A stretch of 64,000 nt of DNA, from the NCBI GenBank assembly GCA_025266875.1, contig JALLLT010000029.1, positions 1 to 64,000 of the forward strand, read 5' to 3'. Numbering within the stretch: position 1 is the first letter of the stretch; each line of letters starts with the position of its first letter. Of this stretch, positions 33,628-45,943 are shown piece by piece. Origin of the DNA: Fennellomyces sp. T-0311. Lineage: Eukaryota > Mucoromycota > Mucoromycetes > Mucorales > Lichtheimiaceae. Under the pieces are notes generated by a model. The model was not told where the DNA came from and did not search any database. It saw nothing but the letters and a program-made list of their open reading frames with translations. The position numbers and the translations under genes are program-made.

Positions 33628-34325
33628 TATGTTGTCGAATGGGTCCACAAGCACCTTCAAAAAATCAGAATTGTTGACAAGAGAGTGTGACTCGCTTGCT
33701 CTTTTTGGTTGTGATGCTTCTGTTGTTGCCAGGTTACAGCACTAGGTAATTTTGCATGCTCAAAAGGCTAGATATATTCAGTAAATCCATTCGAAACAAG
33801 ATACTCTTAACCATGGCAGTATTAAGGCCAAGATGAAGTACACAGATAAAGCTTATGGGTGATATGCAGCTAAAGTTGGACCGTATATGGCTCTGTATTT
33901 ACGACAAGTCGGATTGTGGCATCGTTCTCTTCATCAATGAGAGAGCTTTTTGTATATCTGCTTTTCCCTTCACGGTTCATTTGTTACACGTGTCGCATAC
34001 ACACATGGCCTATGTACGAGGAGGTTCGTTCTACCTAGACGTGACCTCTGTCTGCCGCCAGTCGTAGCAACCATGAACATTTTTGGGCATTGTGTACAGA
34101 TAGCAGCTGCTAGCAGTCCGGAAATAATTGCGCCGTGACATAAAAAGCGCGAGAGGTCAGGGAAAGTGCCAGCGTAACTGAATACGGCGGCAAGAGGTGC
34201 ATACTTGAAAAATGAAAAGGCAACGTCACGCTAATTTTGGAACTATTCGCCGGGACGACAAAAACACTTGCGCTGTGCTCCCCAGTTAAGCCTTTACCCT
34301 ACTTATTACTCCCCACTCTATCGCT
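33628..34325. other. Divergent intergenic region uS5m / NDUFS8
   Basis: About 700 bp between the start codons of two nuclear genes for mitochondrial proteins. No gene is supported inside; it should contain both promoters. Shared regulation is possible but not shown. Confidence 0.45.
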
Positions 34326-35302
<977 letters not shown>

Positions 35303-35817
35303 ACTTGTATAACCCCCACATATAAAAAGAAAGTAAATAAAATCTTTGGTTTATGACGTTTCTTTACTCGCATACGCATGCTTGACCCCCACTTTGGCTC
35401 CACCAAGCAATCCAGGTGCCTGTGAAACACGCACGGGCCAGTGATATGTTGCCCATCAGCAAGAATGGTTGATTCGTTGCGGCAGCTGCCCTTCTCCGAG
35501 AAACAGTACCTAATAGATACAGCTTCAGTTTAATTATGCGACAAAATTTAGAGCTTGTGCTGAATAATTGAGTCTATCATCAAAACCTTTTAAGGTAATA
35601 AGCTATGCTGTGAGTATCAGTCGAAGCTGGGCCTTGTTATATGCAGGGCTTATGTTTCCAGGTCATAGATTAGACACTCATGGCCTCCTTTATAAAGATA
35701 AACGCGTGCGCAGCACATAATATGCTGGCACACTACGTAACTGATAGAAGGTTGCTGCGCAACAAACATATTCCGTTTTCATCAGAGTTGAGGCTTTGCG
35801 TTCTTTTTCGCTTAGCC
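35303..35817. other. Intergenic region upstream of the TPR-F-box-LRR gene
   Basis: About 500 bp after NDUFS8. No separate gene is supported. The open frame from 35680 is continuous with the next gene, so part of this stretch could be its 5' coding end or leader. Confidence 0.4.
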
Positions 35818-37867
35818 ATGACACCACCGAAGGGAAAGACATTTACTGACCTGTCATTGCCCGATAAATCAGACAATTTAGAGCTCGGAAAATCTTCGTC
35901 ACCTTTGCTTGAACAGCTTGCATCAGATGCACTCAACATGGTGAAGGCAGGAAAATATGATGAAGCGATCCTTCTGACAACAAGTGCCACGATCAAAATG
36001 GTTGAGATTCGAGCTGCCAGTTGGGAAAGAAAGGCCAATATTACACAAGAACTGCATAGCGCATTGATGATTATGCAGCTTGACTCACATAACGTCAACG
36101 CGTACGTTCGAGCTGGAAACCTTTACTCGGTGCAGGGAAAGCAGAAAGCAGCCATCGCAACTTTTGAGCAAGGATGCAATGTTGCCTGTGACGAAGAAAC
36201 GCGAGCCATGTTTCAGGAACGCATAGATGCAGCAAAAGCACGATTAAAGCGGCGTGTCGACTTTATCATCCAGTGTCCGCCCGAGATCGTTTCCAACATT
36301 GTTAACTACCTGGACATGGACACAATCACGAATGCCTGCATGAAAGTCTCTCCTATCTGGCATACCATATTCCTGAATTGTCCATCTGCTTGGAAATCTA
36401 TCCATGTGTTGGACAACTATCATGCTACAAAGATCCCAGGTGATCTGCTCATTGCTGTATCTCGTCATGTCAAAAACCTCGAGGTCGTCTTTACATCACA
36501 CGAGGGCTGGGATAATATGCTTCTTATTACAGCGTGCACTTTCTCGAGCTTGCGGTCACTAAGCGTTACGGGCCACCGATGTAAGTTCATTTGAAATTGA
36601 GCATAAAAAGGTCAACTAATGTGCCTGATTCATAGATCATCAAAGGCCGTTTGCTAATCTCGATATTCTGTACCAGTTCCTGGAAAATATCTCGCCTACG
36701 CTGAATGAGCTGCATATCGGACAGTGGAGTCCGCGTGTCTCTGTGAGATGGATACTGTCAACGTGCCGCAACCTTACCAGCATCAAATTCAGCCTGGGAT
36801 CTGCCAGCGAATACTTAGCCGGTATGGCACCTCTTTTATATACGACACAACTGACTCGAATTGATATCGACCTGAAGCGGATGGACGTACTACCTAAAAT
36901 ATTTTCCACGCTAGAGCCACTGTTTCAACGATCGCCCAATCTTCGATACTTCCACATGGACCCAATGACCAATCCCCAAGATGGTTTATCACTCGTTGCG
37001 CAGCATTGTCCCAACCTTGCCGTCGTTAGTACGTCCAACATATCGTTACGCTCATTGCAAAAGGATATGGGGATTTCGCCCACAGCTTTTGATAATTGCC
37101 ATGGAGGTGGACTGCGGATCTTGGTACTTGACAATATCAACTCGGTGCAACCTCTGCATCCTCATCTTGAAAAAAGCTGCCATACTCTTGAAGCCATACA
37201 CATCACTACAAACTATGACCAGGGGACTCCCGCAGACTGGCAGTCACTTTCGTCGTTTGTAATGCACAAGCTGACTTATCTCAGTATCAATCACAAGGCG
37301 ACTCAAGAAGTATTCTGCAAGTGCTTAGGTCGCATGATAAGATGCATGCCAGCCCTAAAGATTTTCAAGCTATCAAGCGACAGTGGAATGTTACCAGAGG
37401 AAGCAGCAGTCAGCCTTTTCGATGCTTTGGCAGAGCTGCGGAGCCTATCCTCATTGCACCTAACACGAATCGGTATACATGTTCGGCCGCTCATGCAGCT
37501 ATTGCAACACCACTCGGCAAAGCAAAGCTCCGCGTTACATACGTTGGAATTTAACAATTGCTCTGGCATGACTGGGTCCGCCATACAAGAAGCTGCAAGG
37601 ATTAGGAACTTGATAAACCTGACTGTCTCTTACCGAAATCAACGATTAGACACAGCAGATTTTACCAAGTTTGCGCAATTGATCAGCGAATTACCAGTGT
37701 TGCAAAACCTTAAACTAAGCTATATGACAATGACAGACGATTCTGTCCGCAGTATTGCTGCTTGTACTAGCTTGCAGTTTTTGAGCTTGACAGCTATGAA
37801 TGGACTTACAATAGAAGGTCGCGAGTTGCTTGGTCAAAACATTAAGCAGGTAGTGGATCATAAGTAG
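35818..37867 (+). CDS. TPR-F-box-LRR protein
   Basis: Probable SCF ubiquitin-ligase substrate receptor. I chose the ATG at 35818 (MTPPKGKTFTDLS); an in-frame ATG at 35680 adds 46 residues of no clear character. Exon 1 ends in CACCGAT before GTAAGT at 36582 and joins A-T-C-A-T-C-A-A after CATAG. The N-terminal TPR-like region (AGKYDEAILLTTSATIKMV ... VNAYVRAGNLYSVQGKQKAA) is followed by an F-box (CPPEIVSNIVNYLDM). Leucine-rich repeats fill the rest (LRSLSVTGH, LHTLEFNNCSGM, LQNLKLSYM, LQFLSLTAM). Stop TAG 37865-37867. This domain order is a typical expanded family in Mucorales. A decayed relative lies at 39741-41164 on the other strand. Confidence 0.85.
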
Positions 37868-38469
37868 TATGCACCCATTTTGAGTATAAACCTAGCTAGC
37901 GATATCTCGAGATATCTATGTACGCAACAAAGATTATTTTCATGCTAATAATGGTACATACACGCTCGACTTGTATACACCCCAATCAATTAATGAAAAA
38001 AGTGATATCCGGAAGAATTACATATACGTAGAAAACATAATCAAATCAACTGTAATATATAGAAGTGTATGGTATAGGCGTGTGTAAAGCGCATAAATTT
38101 TTGACGGTGTGTACGTATTCGATACATTAATTATCATGACAATTAACTACTACAATTTATGGTGCTTTCTCATCTGACATCATGAATTAGCAACTTTAGA
38201 CATACATTGAATGACTAAGCATTTGTAAGACAAATCTTGTTCCGGACTTAAGCTGGCCAAGGAATGCCGCCAGCGTTTGCAAGTTGAATCACTCCTGCAT
38301 AATTACGCACTTCTCCCAGGAGCCACCATGGACCCAGCCAATCAGATATGCATAACAGCGGAGTGAGCATGCTCCTCACTTGGCGTAAACACAGGGGTGG
38401 AGGACGCTACCTTTATTGAAAAAAGGATAAATACCAGCTAGTTTGTCTCTGTTTCTTTCGTATATCATT
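37868..38469. other. Intergenic region
   Basis: About 600 bp, AT-rich near 37900-38200, more GC-rich near 38240-38400. No gene is supported. The promoter of the sulfotransferase-like gene lies at its right end. Confidence 0.45.
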
Positions 38470-39280
38470 ATGGCCCCACTCAAAGTCATTGGAGCTGGCG
38501 TAAGCCGCACAGGAACTGATAGTCTGCGAACAGCGCTCAATATGTTAGGGTAAACTATCCTTATTGACAAATCTACACTACATTAAGTGCTGACCAATAA
38601 GAAAGATACAATACACATCATATGCGGTCGATGCTTGCAGGCGATTGTCATCCCGAGCTTTTCATCGAAGCATTTAAGCATCCAGAAAAAGATGCCGACT
38701 GGGACTTTATATACGAAGACTATGATGCTGCTGTGGATTGGTACTATATTTATTCTACCAGTTTCTGAGCTGCTGAATTTATTATTTCTTTAAACATAGC
38801 CCAACTTTTACATTTATCGATAGATTGATCAAATACTATCCCGACGCCAAAGTGATTCTTACCAAACGCGACGCCGATAGCTGGTACAAATCAGTACTGA
38901 ATACTATTTATAAGTTTCATGAACTACTTCCGGAGGACCCTCAGGATTATGCCGTACAAACTCGAGATATGGTCAAAACTGTATTTTTGAATGGCTCGTT
39001 CCAGGATATGCAAAAGTTCAAAGATGATCCCGAAACAATGAAAGCCCGTTATCTTGCTCACAACGAGTGGGTGATAAAAACAGTTCCAGCTGATCGGTTG
39101 CTTGTGCTGGACTTGTGCGATGGTATAACTTGGGACAAGATCTGCCCATTCCTTGGTAGGCCTGTTCCTGATGAACCTTACCCACATGTGAATACCACGA
39201 AGTCACTTAATGATGAGTACCCCAAGCTACTCGAACTTTTAGCCAAGCAAGAATCTACCAAAAATTCTGTACCTTCCTGA
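38470..39280 (+). CDS. P-loop sulfotransferase-like protein
   Basis: Resembles the fungal Sulfotransfer_4-type P-loop proteins, which lack a well-defined substrate. ATG 38470 (MAPLKVIGAGVSRTGT), stop TGA ending 39280. The SRTGTDSLRTALNMLG segment is the PAPS-binding P-loop. After two introns come HMRSML and FIYEDYDAAVD, then the 3'-phosphate-binding region (YYPDAKVILTKRDADSWYKS). The C-terminal block reads LLVLDLCDGITWDKICPFL, then PYPHVNTT. About 220 residues in total, the usual size. No signal peptide or membrane segment is seen, so it is probably cytosolic. Confidence 0.82.
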
Positions 39281-39740
39281 AACGGGTGATCCAATCGCTT
39301 GAAATTAAAGTGCTTTGCAAACCACTTACGCATATTAGACAATTTGCTTGTTGCACTACTTCTTGGAAATGAACAGAAGTAATAATGCTCTTTGGTACTT
39401 GGGATTAAAGTTTTATTCACTGAAGATTCGTGGGTGTACATGTATATTGTATTATGCGGAATGTATGTATAGTCACATTAGAAGCGTTATCCTCGGGTTT
39501 CTTAAACCAATTCAGTTTCGTGTGGAATGGAAAGTATTCTTCAGCTCTTGCTCTAAATGGAGGCATAGACATTTTCGTGTGGAATTTCCGGTCCATTGTA
39601 GCGAAGATAACTATGCCGCACAAACTCTGAAAACGCTTTAAAGCATTCAGTACATGGTTCTGGTCCAATTAGTATCACCAGATAAAGTTTCACCAAGCAA
39701 TGGTTTCGTAGTACGCTATTCAGACCATTAGGCGTTAGCC
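39281..39740. other. Intergenic region downstream of the sulfotransferase-like gene
   Basis: About 460 bp with no supported gene. Open frames on both strands are short and carry no domain. Confidence 0.4.
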
Positions 39741-41164
39741 TCACTCTTCCTGAGATTTAGCGGTTTCAAAGATGATTACAGTCTCAAGGGAATGTGCCTT
39801 TTCAGTATTTGCTGAAATGCTCCCTAGCTCACGTATAGACTCGTTATATGCAGACAGGTACAGTTTCTCAGCCGAGCCACATATATCGAAACCTCTCGTG
39901 AGTTTGGGGGGGGGGTATTGTCGACGTCTATCAGTTTCAGGGTTGTCATATCGGGACTTACGCGTGATATTGAAGGTATGCGGTTGGAAATCGCATCGGT
40001 GTATGTACGGACAATTGAGAGTATTGATATTGGGTGTAGTCAAGGTTCACAATAATGACCAGTTTTCTTCCACACTTTCGTTGCCTGAAAAGCCAATATG
40101 TATAGATTCAAGTGTACCGCGCCTTTGATCTAGACACTTATGTACTGCCCTGGTGATTGACACGCCACAGAGTATGAGACACTTGGGTCTGGTGCATCCG
40201 ATACATTACTCTGAGTACATATACATTTGTATCCTCGTCATCGAAAGCACTATTCTTCGGTGAGTCGTAATCGACATACTGTAGAGCTTCGCTAAGTTTG
40301 GGCGATAGTCTTGTATTACCAGTGGTATGCCGGCATCAAAGTTTTTGACACTAAATACACACATATCAATATCGGTCAAGCTGATCATGTAAGATAATTG
40401 AATGCTGCGAGTCCATTCAGGAATCACCTGCGCATCGGCACTGCGCTTTGTAAAACGCTGACAAGCGGATAGAATACGATCCAAAAATAACCCCTTATAC
40501 TCGTGAGCTGACAGTATGTACTGTCAGATTTTGTGAGACGTAGGATAGCACTTTATAAATATTTTTGGTGCTGGCATGTTCAACTAGTAATTACCTTGTG
40601 AGCTATTGGTATAAACACCTATCACCTTGATTACCTATATCTGAAGTAATTGAAATTAGAAATATCGTGCATCAAAAGCGCGTTCATAGCTTATGCACAC
40701 TGTTCTGTGGGATATACAGAGCTTCGAAGGCTTTCAACATGTCTACACACGAGTGGCAGCAGCGAAATTCCTGAGAAAGCTCGGAACTACCATTTGCGGC
40801 GAGGTAGTGTTAAGACACCTCGAGCTCTCACAAAGTAGCAGGAAATTGGAGTTGTATCGCGCCATCCACAATGAACCATGGTAGATCGGTAAAAGTTGTT
40901 TGACGCCGGGTGGTAAACAATGTTGTAAATGGTATCTTAGGGGCATTGGGTAATAACGTCTGCAGAACGCCATGCATGTCGCTTGGTTACAACCTTCTGA
41001 TGATATAGGGAACTGAAGGCGCGGCAGGTTTCAGCTGAGGAAGCCCATATCAGTCCATCGTCCAGTACTTTAACAGAAGCCTCATGGTTTTCTTGAAATG
41101 AATGCAAGATATCGCTATAGAGGTATATTAGAGGGTATCTAGGTGCTCGCTTAGTTACGAACAA
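39741..41164 (-). pseudogene. Decayed TPR-F-box-LRR gene
   Basis: On the minus strand a fragment near 41130-40930 reads YLYSDILHSFQENHEASVKV, then DDGLIWASS, then SADVITQCPK. It lines up with the TPR-to-F-box junction of the intact gene at 35818 (LYSVQGKQKAAIATFEQG ... VDFIIQCPPE). Leucine-rich pieces follow (SIQLSYMISLTDIDMC at about 40410; LESIHIGFSGN at about 40100; AEKLYLSAYNESI at about 39860). They are interrupted by stops and frame changes with no plausible introns. It is therefore probably a dead member of the family, on the opposite strand from the live copy. Confidence 0.5.
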
Positions 41165-43411
41165 GGTGCATTGATGATAATCTGACAGATTTGCCGTCTT
41201 TACCCATGGAGGCCATCAAAAGTCGTCTAATCCCGGCAGTTCGTCAACGTGAATTCGATTGTCAAAAGTGCAATCGGCCGTGTTATTGCATTCATTTGTG
41301 TCGCTTGCTATCAAAATCCCTTTTGTTACAAGCTGTATTCAGTTTTTTTAGCACCTCGTTTCGAAGGTGGCGATGAGAAAGTTTCGCACCTTTGTTTTCG
41401 GGGTTGACAGCAATGCATTATGCAAAGCACCCCTTTCGTAAAATCTATTCTGTTCTTTAGGAATTGGTACATCAAAACGATTACGGAGATACAGAAAACC
41501 TTCACAGCGAACGAGAGATTTTATTTGAAAAGACTCTTATAGGTTTCCACAATAGCTTAGTAGATAGAGCCTTATCAACCTTCTACATCTTTCTTTTTCG
41601 ACTTATTAGCGAATACCATGTATTATATAGTCACTATGGCAAAGTCAACGCACGTATACAAACCTTAGAGTGAACATTAAAGACTGAAATATCCAGAATC
41701 CAATGTCAACCATTCGGCCAATGGCAAAAGTTTTAACCCGGTTTCACAGATCGTTTCTTGAGCTTCCCGATTATACGAAGGATGTCATCAGTTTAAACCA
41801 CCGTTCAGGGACAATGAGGTGAATGTGTCACTTTCTTTTTATTTTTAGGGCAACAAATATACAATGACTTTAATGGCTTTATATTTAGAATGTTTATTCT
41901 GTATAATTCCCGCGCATTTGACTGAGCACTATCCAAACACATTCTGGAGACTAGTATTGTGCACAGTAATGGGATACTCAGTGAATGGCTTATTCTTGCT
42001 TATCTTCTAAATTACACATGCCCCGTACACAGTGATGTGTGAGATGCATACCCGTAGACATATTAGGACTAGACTACTGATCGGCATTCGGTAAAAAAGC
42101 GAGTTCATTGTCAAAACTGTTGTTAATACACAAATGCATTGTATGCTTCCATAGAACAAACAGTCCGGGTGATATATTCAATTTAATTGTTTATACATAC
42201 GAGTAAGTTGCAGTAGTACTGTATTCCACTCACGCAAATTTATTCGCGCCCTGAGATAACTGATGACGAATCTTTTCCTCTCAAATTACTAGCAATAGTG
42301 ATACACATGTAACGAAGAGATAGGATTTAAGGTCCAGGATATCGCTGTGTACCCCTTTACTTTGCGCGCGATCATACTAAAAATATGCACGATGGTCATA
42401 AAGACATCATAAAAGGATATAACCAATTTACCAAACTTTAACGGTGGCGAAGGAGTATCACCAGCAAGCCCAATTGAGAAATTAAAGCTCATTAAGTGCT
42501 TCACATTTTACACGACATCTGCTATAAATAACAAAAAAGCAGCGGAGAAGAAGTTTACCCGCATTCTTACAGTTCCACAGTTGCTATGGGTCCATCAAGT
42601 TAACTGTGGCTTGAATCAAGGGACACGCCACAATTGCAATGCTTGCTTTTAATTAGATTTTTTTCAGTCTTTTTCTGGAATCTTACATAATTGCTCAAAC
42701 TTGCGGTATGTAATTGCGAGTTATCCAGTTATTCCACAAATGGGAAACTACCTTGCTTTTATCCACCAATTTGCATCGGGACTATAGGCGACGGCATAAA
42801 TAGAGCGATCGTCAGCTACATTTTCAAGCTATCAATAGTTTAAACTTTACTTTTTTCAGACGAAAATGATAGAACGACTACAAGCTGTATTAGTGTACTA
42901 CAGTCTAATTTAGCAACGTACATCACTCGCTGCCAGTGCGTTGCCTTACAAATGGACCGAAATCACCGGGCATTTCGGCAATAGCTGGTGGGGAGCAAGT
43001 ACTTTTATGAATTGTTTGTTAATCTGTGTTTATTTTCAAATGGGTTTTCGCTACTTCTATTGTTCGCTGCATTGTCGCGTTTGGTGCACGTTCATGTGTA
43101 ACAAGACTAAATACGTCAACTGTGCTAAAAACAGCGTCAAAATCCAGGTTGAGCGGCTCCGCTGAATAGCCAAGTGGCATATGCTTCTTATGAAGTTTAC
43201 TATCTTCAGATAAACTTGGAATTGGCGCAGGCCAAACAAAAAAATAGTGTGAGAAGCCCAATTAAGCATCTAGCGGACTCTTAAATCCACTGTGGTTACC
43301 TACTTGAGCACCCCCCTACTGAGCTGCTCACGTTCACAACTGTCTGGACCGCCTTAATAGCTTGATTACAAAAAGAAAAGAGCACCTTCTTTTTCCAATC
43401 CTTTTCGTCAA
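41165..43411. other. Gene-poor AT-rich stretch
   Basis: About 2.2 kb in which I could support no gene on either strand. Open frames are short, with no domains and no splice-linked continuity. It may be relic DNA of earlier genes, like the decayed F-box gene beside it. Confidence 0.45.
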
Positions 43412-45765
43412 ATGTCTGACGTCCAATATACCAGTCGATCATTTGCTCCGTATGCCGGCCAGTATCCCACGAGCCCTCCGCCTCCACCTCCGGAACACTT
43501 CGTCCATGCACCTTTGCCACCCTCATTAAACTCTGCTAATATCGACCACTCCTACGTTACCGAGAATTTCACATTCACGAACAACACCCCTGACTCGCGT
43601 AGCCCCTCCCCTCCTACACAACCATCGAACGATCATCACCATGGCAACGCACCTGCAGCTGAGGAACCTGAATCAACTTCCAATTCTGCCAGTTTACCTC
43701 GAGCGATCTCTTTGTCTTCACTGATCAGAGATGAGACGCCGGAAGAGGACGCAGAACATCCTCAGATGATCAGCATATCGACCTCCAACCCCTCACATCT
43801 TTTTTGGTATGTTTCCTTTGACATGAAAGGGTAATATGGATAACAAATGTTTCTGCTATGTAAAACAGGGTTCCTGCAGAACAGCATCCAGAAATAGCAC
43901 CACATGAATTTGAAAAGTTTCTACAAACAAATGCATTAGCCAAACGCAAACAATCAAGCATCAGGAGGCGAAGTTCGATTCTGTCTGTATCATTCACAGC
44001 AAGCGATGCGCAAAGACAAGAGGAAAACGAGCGAGAGGTGCAGGGTGACAGCCGAAAAGACACATTGGAAGCTCTTGAGCGGGGTAGACAACAGCCACCA
44101 AGTCAAGACCACGGTAGTCAAGGAGACCAGGGGTCTCAACGGAAAACGAGATTGAGACGAAGCATCAGCTTGGATATGATTAACGCAGCAGGTAGCGTTT
44201 AAGGGTTTAAGCTATATATATGCAATGAATGCTGATTGGTAGGATAATTAGAGAAACAGATGCGAGTGCCTGATTTTCTGGTGTTCGATCGTAACTCATC
44301 GGCAGTAGATCAGTCTCGAGTCTTGGTTCCAAGAGCAGATCGACCGTCACTATTGCGTCGAGGCGCACGCACCAAATTCCAGCGCAATTCATCATTCACC
44401 CCACCGTCGGCACGACATGTGGACCGTCATAGACAAGCCGAATCGATGCCTCCGAACGCTTACAGCGAACGCTTTGAGCGGTTTGAAGGAAGCGTCACCT
44501 TGTCTGATGGTCCGCTCGAACCATCACCTGGATTAGCATCACCACTATCATCACCATACGCCGAAGAGCCTGCTGAGGTTAACTTTACTCCACGACCGGT
44601 TGAACGGAGGCTGAGCGCCGAGGAAGTACCACGAATGGAAAGCCCTATCCCTGCAAGGATGGAGGATGAAGTTCAGGCCCTGGGTGTTGGACAGAACGTC
44701 AGTGCGCCGGAACCAGTGGATCACACGGCCCATGAACTGGAAGTGCCTGCACGGCCACCATCCTCGGAACGGAAATCATCATGGTCTTGGGGTTTTAAAC
44801 GATCAAAGTCTGAACAGGTGCGAAGTGATATCCACGTGGATAAAGTTCATCCACCCGCAGCAGAACCTGTGCCTCGACCACGACCATCCGTTTCCACGGA
44901 AACCTCAAGTAACACGACCGCTACGCCCACTGCCCCTGGTAAAAAAGGCTTTGGCTTATCCTCTCTATTCTCCCGCAAAAATTCATCCAGCAAGGTTCAG
45001 CCTGCTGCTACCACCGTTGCTCCTTCCGTCCCTAAGGATTTCCAGCTTAACAGGATTAACCAGAACCGATTACCTATCCATATCGAACGAGCCATCTATC
45101 GCCTCTCCCACTCGAAATTAGCCAATCCAAGGAGACCTCTTCATGAGCAGGTACTCATCTCCAACCTCATGTTCTGGTACTTGTCGCTGGTTAGCTCTCC
45201 GCAAACTCAGTTACAAGCAGCCCAACAGCAACAATCACAACCGAACGGATCAACCCCTGCCAACAAGGCAAAGAAGTTTGTGCCTGCCGGAAAGAAAGGG
45301 AAACGACGACCTCAACCAAATTCATCATCTCCCCGCCCGCAACAGCAACAACAGCATGGTCGACCGACTTCTCCATCTAATGCACCTTTAAACTCATCCC
45401 AACCACATAAGGCTCGTGCGGCTCAAAAGCACGATAATGGAAACGCGGCACTGCATCCACTTATGGGGCCTTCGACGGGATTTGTTGTTCCTGAAAACTA
45501 TCTGAAACCAGGGTCAAAGGGAATGGCTGGCGTTGGTAGACGAAGCAGTCTAAGTGATTCGGACGAAGACGAAGACGATACAGGCCAGAGCGACAGCAGC
45601 TCAGATGAGGAGGTCTCCAACAGTAACGTGACGATGAAAGCCAGAGCAGCAGCGGCAACCAAGCACCGAGCATCAAATGACACGATTCCAAACCATACCC
45701 GCACTGCCAAGCGACGAGGCAGCGACGATGTGCCTTTGGCAATGTATAGAAAAGGAAAAGCCTGA
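43412..45765 (+). CDS. ZDS1: Zds-family protein (PP2A regulator)
   Basis: Yeast Zds1/Zds2 bind and localise PP2A-Cdc55 and affect mitotic entry and polarity. Three exons give about 740 residues. The N-terminus is a long Pro/Ser-rich disordered region (SPPPPPPEHF). A conserved block follows the first intron: VPAEQHPEIAPHEFEKFL. The Zds C-terminal domain lies near 45075-45190: RLPIHIERAIYRLSHSKLAN then VLISNLMFWYLSLV. Here it is followed by a further 190 residues that are Gln-, Lys- and acidic-rich, so the domain is not terminal as it is in yeast. ATG 43412, stop ending 45765. Assignment rests on the C-terminal domain, which is distinctive. Confidence 0.85.
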
Positions 45766-45943
45766 AAACGAGTTATCTATCTACTTTTTATAATAAAACC
45801 AGCTGCCACTCGCTGGCAATGGCTGGTAATAGCATCCCTTTTAATGTTTACTTTTTAAAAACTGCCTGGTTACTGCTGATGTTAATGCGCTTGTCCATAT
45901 ATAAATTTTGAAAAATCCCGCAAAGAGGCGCGTCCGGCTTGTC

